From NCBI RefSeq assembly GCF_000003815.2, contig NC_049986.1:9837114-9901113 (forward strand): a stretch of DNA of 64,000 bases, in the 5' to 3' direction. A program made the translations under genes and the position numbers. This document shows, piece after piece, positions 58,801 to 64,000 of the stretch; the first letter of the stretch is position 1, and each line of letters begins with the position of its first letter. Under the pieces are notes generated by a model. It searched no databases, had not been told where the DNA came from, and was given only the letters and a program-made list of their open reading frames with translations. Origin of the DNA: Branchiostoma floridae (lineage: Eukaryota; Chordata; Leptocardii; Amphioxiformes; Branchiostomatidae).

Positions 58801-59249
58801 TAGAATCCTCCCCTGCTACCTGTCTTGTGTCATTGGGAAAGGTATTGTACACGACCTTCTCACTCCACCCAAATGGGTACTTAGCTGACTTCGGTTGGGG
58901 AGGTAAAAGGCGGTGGAAGGAGAGGGTTGGAATCCACCGACCGTGTCCCGGACATAGTGGATAAAAACCACTGTCCTAATCTCCAAGCAGAGGTTAGGCT
59001 CCGGCTGTTTTTTTAACCGTTTATTTAGTCGTTTTAATGGGGCTTTCTATTTTGTCATTTTTCTTGAAGTAACGTTATGTAAAGCTCTGATTTTCAAAAA
59101 GACACTCAAAAAATGACTTGATTGTTACAAAATGCATTTAGAAACTCAAATATGAAACACTACTAATATGTTCCTACGGCAAAAAAATGACATCATACAA
59201 AATAAAAGTAACCAGAAAAAAATACTTGAGTCAGGGAACGTTTCTTACC
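49643..59249 (-). CDS. Secreted VWA-domain protein with Gly/Asn repeat tail (eight exons)
   Basis: The coding exons 58,629-58,692, 54,915-55,223, 54,213-54,388, 52,734-52,889, 51,887-51,958, 50,343-50,526 and 49,643-49,884 join in frame with GT-AG introns to give 400 residues; a 5'UTR exon ends at 59,249. Order: signal peptide (1-21); a domain of about 100 residues with LGCWNPSG, IEGQDSRLNG and KCFQAAC motifs, a type I recall from uncharacterised lancelet and other marine invertebrate proteins; a VWA domain at about 146-320 with intact MIDAS residues (D153-x-S155-x-S157, Thr 223/225, D253 in LTDG); and a Gly/Asn-rich nonapeptide tail (322-400). VWA domains with MIDAS bind protein ligands through a divalent metal. 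An extracellular matrix or adhesion role is inference; the exact family is not identified. The exon 8 assignment is less certain than the rest. Confidence 0.88.
49982..50028 (+). repeat. Poly-C and (CA)n run
   Basis: About 14 C followed by ACAC repeats, in VWA intron 7. Confidence 0.9.
50343..50526 (-). CDS. VWA gene exon 7 (end of VWA)
   Basis: The acceptor is tttctag. It encodes DDHEAEANAARDDG, ITLYSVGIGPNV and the closing segment ending DRILQDQC. The donor gtacgt after TGCC leaves phase 1, which joins exon 8. If this donor is not used, the frame instead reads four more codons to a TAA, so a form without the repeat tail is possible. Confidence 0.9.
50527..51886 (-). other. VWA gene intron 6
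   Basis: Contains SINE-derived sequence at 50,600-50,800 and a decayed MITE end near 51,780-51,860. The interval 50,820-51,770 has no recognised feature. Confidence 0.7.
50600..50800 (+). mobile_element. SINE fragment (GGTGGAAGGAGAGGG family)
   Basis: Carries CTGTACACGACTTTCCTCA, GGTTGGGGACGGAAATGGCG and GGTGGAAGG blocks of the family. It lies in VWA intron 6, just upstream (in gene sense) of exon 7. Confidence 0.6.
51887..51958 (-). CDS. VWA gene exon 6 (MIDAS Asp)
   Basis: 24 codons, phase 0 at both ends, acceptor tttctttag, donor gtatga. It contains GARRVAVVLTDGYIQGY; LTDG is the canonical VWA strand with the last MIDAS aspartate. Confidence 0.93.
52007..52364. mobile_element. CAGGGCTCGAAAT-ended MITE (TGCAGGT interior), copy 1
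   Basis: Starts CAGGGCTCGAAATACC and ends GTATTTCGAACTCTG. The interior has reiterated GTGCAGGT and ACCTGCAC. It ends 48 bp upstream, in gene sense, of the VWA exon 6 acceptor. Confidence 0.8.
52471..52681. mobile_element. GGCGACAGG MITE, second copy
   Basis: The left end GCATGCGCGGCGACAGGCAT and right end GGTTGCGCATGAC are imperfect inverse repeats; the GTGGGTAATATGCC block is shared with 39,143-39,416. In VWA intron 5. Confidence 0.65.
52734..52889 (-). CDS. VWA gene exon 5 (middle of VWA)
   Basis: 52 codons, phase 0 at both ends, acceptor cgaatag, donor gtaaga. It begins VGAILYNCEARKE and contains GGITRTGPAIRYMRDT, the usual VWA GGxTxTGxAL segment carrying the MIDAS threonine. Confidence 0.93.
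52921..53130. mobile_element. TTCACCTTTATC palindromic MITE, copy
   Basis: Begins CACTCAGTTCACCTTTATCC and ends near GGAACACTAGCATCACC, with ATATCAAGTC/ACTCGATATC internal blocks. It starts about 30 bp from the VWA exon 5 acceptor. Confidence 0.7.
53310..53430 (+). mobile_element. LINE 3' tail fragment
   Basis: Ends AAATAAAGGTCTTCAATCA followed by ATTCATTCATT, the same terminus as the LINE at 63,520 but on the plus strand. Lies in VWA intron 4. Confidence 0.65.
53717..53798 (-). pseudogene. tRNA-Leu relic
   Basis: The minus strand reads GTCAGGATTGCCTAGCGG then TCAAAGGTGCTGCGTTCA and ends with box B GGGTTCGAATC. This follows tRNA-Leu(CAG) closely, including the long variable arm region. The anticodon stem has lost a base and the 3' acceptor strand no longer pairs with the 5' strand, so it is unlikely to be functional. 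It lies in intron 4 of the VWA gene. It could also be the head of an old SINE. Confidence 0.7.
54213..54388 (-). CDS. VWA gene exon 4 (linker and start of VWA)
   Basis: 176 nt, acceptor ctgcag, donor gtaagt. It encodes a CTKC linker and then MDIVLVQDDSSS, where D-x-S-x-S is the first MIDAS loop. Confidence 0.93.
54492..54610 (+). repeat. (GA)n and (GATA)n microsatellites
   Basis: GAGA runs at 54,496-54,520 and GATA runs at 54,551-54,608, in VWA intron 3. A separate (GA)n run is at 5,867-5,890. Confidence 0.9.
54915..55223 (-). CDS. VWA gene exon 3 (cysteine-containing N-terminal domain)
   Basis: A single exon carries the whole N-terminal domain (about residues 22-124), with six cysteines and motifs LGCWNPSG, NDWTIRANAIQKCF, MCYTVFGLDANGRC and WNGAMEVYQV. 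The acceptor is cttacag and the donor gtaagg (phase 1). The pattern matches a repeated domain I recall from uncharacterised lancelet and other marine invertebrate proteins; it has no name I am sure of. Confidence 0.9.
55257..55420. mobile_element. GGCGACAGG MITE, fragment
   Basis: GCATGTGCAGCGACAGGAAT followed by TGTGGGTAATATGTCC and TTTGTGTCTCAGGG blocks. It begins about 35 bp from the VWA exon 3 acceptor; the other terminus was not found. Another left end starts at 63,970 and runs off the window. Confidence 0.6.
56200..56497. mobile_element. ACCGGT-rich element, partial copy
   Basis: Shares the TTTACTTCGCTCTTGTTTCC, TTCGACC and TTTTCCGGACCGGTC blocks and the GGAACCCACCCTAA end with 35,940-36,125. 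It is interrupted by a C/A homopolymer run at about 56,338-56,362. Confidence 0.65.
57040..58565 (-). repeat. 150-bp tandem array, about 10 copies
   Basis: The anchor CAACATCTCGAGTTAT recurs at 57,101, 57,251, 57,401, 57,550, 57,700, 57,851, 58,002, 58,154, 58,307 and 58,460 (the last two slightly changed). The unit also carries TTACGTACAAAGCTC, GGGACCAGTA and GCCACGTACACC. Long open frames across it reflect a period divisible by three. Confidence 0.92.
58629..58709 (-). CDS. VWA gene exon 2 (start codon, signal peptide)
   Basis: The acceptor tacgcag precedes 17 nt of 5'UTR, then ATG at 58,692. It encodes MMWKALLATFVMVATIGGTTG, written here as the whole exon: a short basic start, a hydrophobic core and a small-residue cleavage region. 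The donor gtgagt leaves one base (phase 1), which makes a Gln codon with exon 3. Confidence 0.88.
58741..58977 (+). mobile_element. tRNA-derived SINE, GGTGGAAGGAGAGGG body
   Basis: The head has a box A-like TGGCGTAACTTTGGGGC and box B GGTTAGAATCC. The body has GGGAGGTAAAAGGCGGTGG and CCACTGTCC segments shared with the copies at 4,460-4,660, 12,560-12,770, 22,470-22,679 and 50,600-50,800. It overlaps the right end of VWA intron 1. Confidence 0.75.
58978..59065. mobile_element. Relic of the 60,044 palindromic MITE
   Basis: Begins AATCTCCAAGCAGAGG and reads through the TAGGCTCCGGCTG block to TTCTATTTTGTCATT. It directly abuts the SINE at 58,741. Confidence 0.65.
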
Positions 59250-59340
59250 GGCTGAAGTTTGTTGGAAAATCAAGTGAGAGACCGTTCAGATGATTCGAAG
59301 GTTGATCTAAAATACGGTCAGCTGTTGATGAGTGTTCCTC
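59249..59340 (-). other. VWA gene 5'UTR exon (approximate right end)
   Basis: A donor (CG then gtaagaaa) at 59,248 downward faces the acceptor at 58,711-58,710 (tacgcag), which lies 17 nt upstream of the start codon. The transcription start is not determined, and the right boundary given is a guess within the promoter-like region. Confidence 0.5.
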
Positions 59341-59530
59341 ACGGACCGCACTCCCTTCTCTCCACAACACACGGACCGTTTCAAACGACAGCCCCCGAAC
59401 AAATGTGCGGGACTGTCTGGTACAAGCCGTTACGAGACGACACCAAGGACTCTTCCCATTGGTTCACATAACACTGTCATCAGTGAATTTCATCAGGCTA
59501 CGTCATACGAGAAGACGTGGCAACATGGAA
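59330..59530 (-). promoter_or_regulatory. Putative VWA gene promoter
   Basis: Lies just upstream of the 5'UTR exon. It contains a CCAAT box on the minus strand (within cccattgg near 59,456) and ACGTCA/GACGTGG-like motifs. It is similar along about 150 bp to 44,540-44,697 in the same orientation. Confidence 0.5.
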
Positions 59531-60043
59531 AGAGGTGATTGTCATGAGAAAAGTTTACCCATAGTGCTCTCTCATTTCCCAGCGTGCAATGCGGTCCGTG
59601 AAAAGGGCCAGAAATATCTACTGTCGCTACGGCGCTGATGCAATAGTTCACTTTTTGTTTGGGCAACAAAATAGTCATCCGGGTCTGCTATTGAGTTTGA
59701 TGTCATACAATGTACCGGTCTGGTCGTCTAGTTGTCTATTCTGAAATAAAAGCATATCACTGAAGCTGCAGTACGCTAGCTCAATAAATTTTCATAAATA
59801 TAAAATGAAGCTTTTTACGCTTTGCTGTCATACTTGTACGTTTAGCATGATACTCCTAGTATAAAATCAAGGCTAACACAAAACAAATCTAGGACTCAGT
59901 GACGTCGCCAACATGCAGAAGTCCAGTGTGGCGACAGTATATAAACAGGTCGTAGTAAGACATCTAGGGCGATTGTTCTTATATCTTGAAGATAACAATA
60001 CAATGTCCTTGGTTGGACGCATAAGTGTGATGTCTGTTCTTAC

Positions 60044-60227
60044 TACTCTCCAAGCAGAGGTTAGGCTCCGGCTGTTTTTTATACGTTTTTTTAGTCGTTT
60101 TTATCGGGCTTTATATTTTGTCATTAGATTTTGACAATACAAGATACAATACAAAATAGAAAGCCCGATGACAATGACTAAAAAAACGTTAAAAAACAGC
60201 CGGAGCCTAACCTCTGCTTGGAGAGTA
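60044..60227. mobile_element. Near-complete palindromic MITE (TACTCTCCAAGC ends)
   Basis: 184 bp whose two halves are inverse over about 80 bp (GCAGAGGTTAGGCTCCGGCT and its complement). One-ended relics lie at 58,978-59,065 and 47,225-47,338. Confidence 0.85.
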
Positions 60228-60350
60228 TGTTCTTGCTGTGATGCGGAAAGATGGCTTCATACAGATATATGTTATATTGAACGCTCGTGTGACGTCACCT
60301 CTAGAGCGCACTTTGCAATAAAACATTGCTGTCAGGGAAGTCAACTAAGA

Positions 60351-60562
60351 TACTGTAAATGCAGGAACTTTCGCGGTGGTTTAATGTTCGCGGTTTTCCC
60401 GGTGGCCACTTCACCGCGAACTTAAAAACACCGCGAACATTTTTCCATGACAGTAAGAGACTGCAGTGCATAGTGCTACCGCAAAGTTAAAACCACCGCG
60501 AAAAGTCATTTTTCCTGCTATTGCGAGATTAAATCCCCGCGAACTTAAATGCATTTACAGTA
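60351..60562. mobile_element. CGCGGT palindromic MITE, copy 3
   Basis: Bounded by TACTGTAAATGCAGG and GCATTTACAGTA, with the same internal CACCGCGAAC blocks and orientation as copy 1. Confidence 0.85.
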
Positions 60563-60689
60563 TTTGAGAGAAACGGTGACACCACAATGGAGATCACGAC
60601 AAATGTTGAAAGATTTAATACTGTGAGATGTCTGAAAGACTGAAGAGACGGTTAAGGGCTCGTTGAGAGATCGTTTTGGTGTGCCAAAT

Positions 60690-60870
60690 ATACTTATGTT
60701 TCTTTGAACCTTTGTTTATTCATGATAATACCAAATATCATTGCAATCCGCCGAGAGGTTCTTGAGATATGCTCACTACAAAAATCTGGACACACAGATA
60801 GACACACAGACAGACACACACACAGACACACCCAAAACTATATCTCCATTTTTCATGGAGATAAATATAA
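60690..60870 (+). repeat. CAAATATCAT...GACACACAG repeat
   Basis: CCAAATATCATTGCAATCCG, GTTCTTGAGATATGCTCACT and a (GACACACA)n run precede TTTTTCATGGAGATAA. It is similar in order to part of the 150-bp unit (CAAATATCA..ATCCATC..CTCGAGTTAT..CAGACAAACG). Confidence 0.55.
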
Positions 60871-60889
60871 CCTCCATTACATTTCATGT

Positions 60890-61060
60890 TTCAATGTTTC
60901 TCTCTCTTTACTGTAGGTAGGACATTTCATAACAAAGTGGAATTCATCTTCTGTATTTTCATGACATGTAAGACACAGTCTCTGAGTGGCTGGTGTGTTA
61001 CGGTGACGACCTTTTTCAATTTCTAAACAATGTGCACTTATTCTCACGAGAAGCTCATAC
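60890..61060 (-). mobile_element. LINE ORF2 C-terminal fragment
   Basis: On the minus strand an open frame reads VRISAHCLEIEKGRH, then RLCLTCHENTEDEFHF and MKCPTYSKERE. This is the same LINE C-terminal module as at 47,540 and 63,520, with CxxC and H...C ligands visible. Confidence 0.85.
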
Positions 61061-61321
61061 TGGCTTGCAGGTCATTGATCTCATGAGGTCCGAAAACTTG
61101 TTGCGGTCTGCGAGTAGAATAAACAAGGAGCCTCAAGATTTCATCAACAATATTCTGGTCCATGTCAATAACGATGAATGTTGTATGTTTTCTGTAAATG
61201 CAAACTTCTATTAACTTCTGTTTTCACTACGCACACGGTGCCACTGTCAGAACCATCGCTGACGTTAATGGTTATCGATCTGATGATGCTTTGTATCCTT
61301 TGAAGCACGCACGTAGGCGAG

Positions 61322-61646
61322 CAAGGCTTGAAATCCTTTTTACCAGTGCAGGTAACATCGAAAATTACTTGCACCACACAAATTTTACCTGCACCACTCT
61401 GAATTTAGGAAGAATGGATCATACTAAAAATTGTTGAGGAAACTTTGCTATTTTTTCTTTTATACTTCAATATGTGCTAACAGTCAATGCAGCTAATTAC
61501 AATTCACATACACCTACATTTTATTCACGTATAAAACCCAGTACATGGACCAGTACAGGTTAGGTGCAGGTAGACACCAGAAGTACCGGCACAGCTCCAA
61601 TTTTACCTGCACTAACCTGCATATGCAGGTGGTATTTCGAGCCCTG
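61322..61646. mobile_element. CAGGGCTCGAAAT-ended MITE (TGCAGGT interior), copy 2 (inverted)
   Basis: Reverse orientation of 52,007-52,364, ending GGTATTTCGAGCCCTG. Confidence 0.8.
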
Positions 61647-61689
61647 GCTAGAGATACGTATAAGAGATACAAAACGTCGAAAGTTGGAT

Positions 61690-63515
61690 CTGTAAATGCA
61701 GTTACTGTAGCGGGGATTTAATTTCGTGTGCTTTTTTTTCCCTAGAGTCTCGTGTAAATGCTGACTATAGCCTGGGTATCATCCTCCGTTGTAAACCGCT
61801 GGATGAATCTTTAAGTTAGAAAGATGAAAACAAAAGTTTGAGACAGTGGTTTTTTACTCACTACATGTCTGTGTATGAGTCTGTGAAGAGACACTGACTT
61901 TATTTTATGGATCATATCCTATGAAGACCCCAGAACTAATGCGAGAGGGTAAATAATGCAACAAAAATATATTCAAACAAGAGTTCGGAGACCTCTTGCT
62001 TCTCTGAAATATTCAGATGGTGTGTGATTGGGGATGTTGCGTTGTTGTTTGGAGGGATGGCGGAGAGGTATGGAGTGTATGTTGGTGTTGAAGGAAGGGG
62101 TGTGAGAGGGGTGACAGAGTCGGTTCCAAGTCCCTGCGAGGGTTGCCATTGTCATCATTTACAAATGTTTTCAATTGTTTTCAATTATATGTCTAGGAGA
62201 TTTTATATTTAAGAAATATTTTGAATGCTATTTGAACTTTCTGAATATTTTCCCCAGGTGTGTAAAACCTGAACANNNNNNNNNNNNNNNNNNNNNNNNN
62301 NNNNNNNNNNNNNNNNNNNNNNNNNNNNNNNNNNNNNNNNNNNNNNNNNNNNNNNNNNNNNNNNNNNNNNNNNNNNNNNNNNNNNNNNNNNNNNNNNNNN
62401 NNNNNNNNNNNNNNNNNNNNNNNNNNNNNNNNNNNNNNNNNNNNNNNNNNNNNNNNNNNNNNNNNNNNNNNNNNNNNNNNNNNNNNNNNNNNNNNNNNNN
62501 NNNNNNNNNNNNNNNNNNNNNNNNNNNNNNNNNNNNNNNNNNNNNNNNNNNNNNNNNNNNNNNNNNNNNNNNNNATCCTGCAGATGTTTGAAATTATTTT
62601 AATAAGAGATTTTGTGCGATCTCTTCAAAAATGTTTCCAAGTATTTCAAAGGAATGTTCTGAAACCCCTCATGGTATCTCGGAATGGACTCTATGTCCGT
62701 GGCAGAGCTGATCTGTCTGTGTCAGACTTTTTATTCGCACGCTCGCGTCAGTTTTAGGTTTCCCACTGTATGTTATCCATATTATCAAATCAACGCCGCC
62801 CTATTGTCATCACGTAGATCACTCCATTTGGAAGATTGTTGGAGGGGGGAAACAATTCTTACGGGCGGACCAAATATCTTAGAAGGGTCGTGAAAATCGG
62901 CCTGCCCTGTTATAAATCGCCTTATGTTTTCTCCAACCATTTCAGAAACATGTTAAGACTCTTTTTTTCTGCTTGATTACTAACGAAGCGGCTAATTATT
63001 GATGAACTGGATCCATGCAACCCAGCCATTCTCTCCTCTCTTGTCCAGGTTAGATCACGCAGTGTTCTGGGTACGAGACTCTGGGCATCCAAAATGGTGG
63101 ACCGATCAAAATACACAATGAGAATCGCATTAGTTCTGTTTCACTTGTATACTTGGATACCACTTGCAGAAGAGGAAGGCTTCGCCTGTTGTGGACTATA
63201 TATGCTATATCAGGGTTACTTTTTGTAACTTTGGGCAAGTGGTATCGTCATTTTTCGTCATTCCAATGGAAAATAGTGAACAAAGATTATCTTCAAAGAG
63301 TACGACATGAAGCCTGGTGCTACACAAATGCCTGAGGTGGGTGGCTTCCTCCTTACAATTTATCAAATGTCAATAGAATTATCCACGTAATGGGCTGTTA
63401 ACGTTAATGAAAATGTATGCATTGCATACTACAGCTATGTAACATTATCTGCATGTAGAAATTTTTATGAAACGCTCCGTCGGATGATTATTGTTCTAGT
63501 TTACCTTGTAAGCCT
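61690..63515. other. Unassigned DNA with gap
   Basis: Contains a truncated CGCGGT MITE near 61,687-61,735, the 299-N gap, and a plus-strand ATG frame at 63,094-63,228 whose inner Met begins MRIALVLFHLYTWIPLAEEE, signal-peptide-like but unsupported by splice sites. No firm gene. Confidence 0.5.
62276..62574. other. Assembly gap (299 N)
   Basis: A run of 299 N between 62,275 and 62,575; flanks are not repeats of each other. Confidence 1.
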
Positions 63516-63519
63516 TCTC

Positions 63520-63960
63520 ATATTGAATGAATGAAGACCTTTATTGCACATTTTTGCCCCACTGGGCTAAGTACAGGTCACACGGTAAGAATCACATATA
63601 TGTAACAATGGAAACAATCATACACATCTATATATGCAGATGTGCGTCTAATCTATTCTAGGACATTCGACTTCCTCTCGCTTCTTGGTAATTGCATAAA
63701 TGTAGCTAGCTGTATGGTTGGTTGGTTAGAGTTCGTTTATCAAAAGCTGTCAGGAATATAAATTTATCTTTACTATTCAAGTATCTAAAGTGGGGATATT
63801 TACTTAGCATTTTATTTGACTATGTGTTAGTAACACATAGTCAAATAAAATGCTCCTATCCCTATCATACAAAGGACAATCCATAGTAAAATGTACTTCA
63901 TCTTCTACTTTCCCTAAACTACAAAACTGGCATATTCTTTGATCTAGAGGAGTGTGGCTA
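63520..63960 (-). mobile_element. LINE 3' end with ORF2 tail and CATT-type terminus
   Basis: On the minus strand HTPLDQRICQFCSLGKVEDE and VHFTMDCPLY give the LINE C-terminal module. The 3' end at about 63,523 has AATAAAG followed by ATTCATTCA. The frame is broken by a 24-bp snap-back duplication (63,806-63,854). It extends toward the right edge. Confidence 0.85.
63806..63854. repeat. Perfect 24-bp snap-back inverted repeat
   Basis: Two 24-bp arms (63,806-63,829 and 63,831-63,854) separated by one base, in the coding part of a LINE fragment. Confidence 0.9.
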
Positions 63961-64000
63961 TATAGTTAGGATGCATGTGCGGCGACAGGAATTCTAGTAA

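Overview
This is a eukaryotic nuclear window: short exons with canonical GT-AG introns, no operons, and very many small transposable elements. The two recognisable housekeeping genes are animal genes. The third, a secreted VWA protein with a cysteine-containing N-terminal domain, and the repeat content (palindromic MITEs, tRNA-headed SINEs, LINE tails) fit an invertebrate deuterostome, most likely a lancelet (Branchiostoma). The species is an inference. Two assembly gaps are present (100 and 299 Ns).

Layout. Positions 1-26,681 appear to be the large first intron of a heparan sulfate 2-O-sulfotransferase gene (HS2ST, minus strand). Only its first coding exon (26,682-26,802) was found, so the gene should continue to the left of the window. 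A CpG-rich, TATA-less promoter of about 670 bp (26,803-27,476) separates it from SELENOF (15 kDa selenoprotein, plus strand, five coding exons, 27,477-39,047). The SELENOF reading frame crosses an in-frame UGA at 29,000-29,002 read as selenocysteine. From 39,048 to about 49,640 lie the SELENOF 3' region and repeat-rich intergenic DNA, including a 12-copy 50-bp minisatellite and LINE relics. From 59,249 back to 49,643 (minus strand) is an eight-exon gene for a secreted protein of about 400 residues: signal peptide, a cysteine-containing domain, a VWA domain with an intact MIDAS, and a Gly/Asn-rich repeat tail. Its introns hold a ten-copy 150-bp tandem array, several MITEs and a tRNA-Leu relic. 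From 59,530 to 64,000 come the promoter, MITEs and two LINE fragments.

How the parts relate. HS2ST (Golgi heparan sulfate modification) and SELENOF (ER glycoprotein folding control) are divergent neighbours in human too, so the head-to-head pair looks like old microsynteny with a shared promoter. That promoter carries an ETS site and a TCTCGCGAGA palindrome. The VWA gene is unrelated in function and is probably a lineage-specific extracellular protein. No prokaryotic-type defence system, CRISPR array or viral gene was seen. The least expected signals are the coding minisatellite with a frame slip at the end of the VWA gene, the 150-bp array with a decayed relative in SELENOF intron 3, a 24-bp snap-back duplication inside a LINE, a promoter-like segment duplicated 15 kb apart, and a MITE landing in the SELENOF 3'UTR next to a possible SECIS element.
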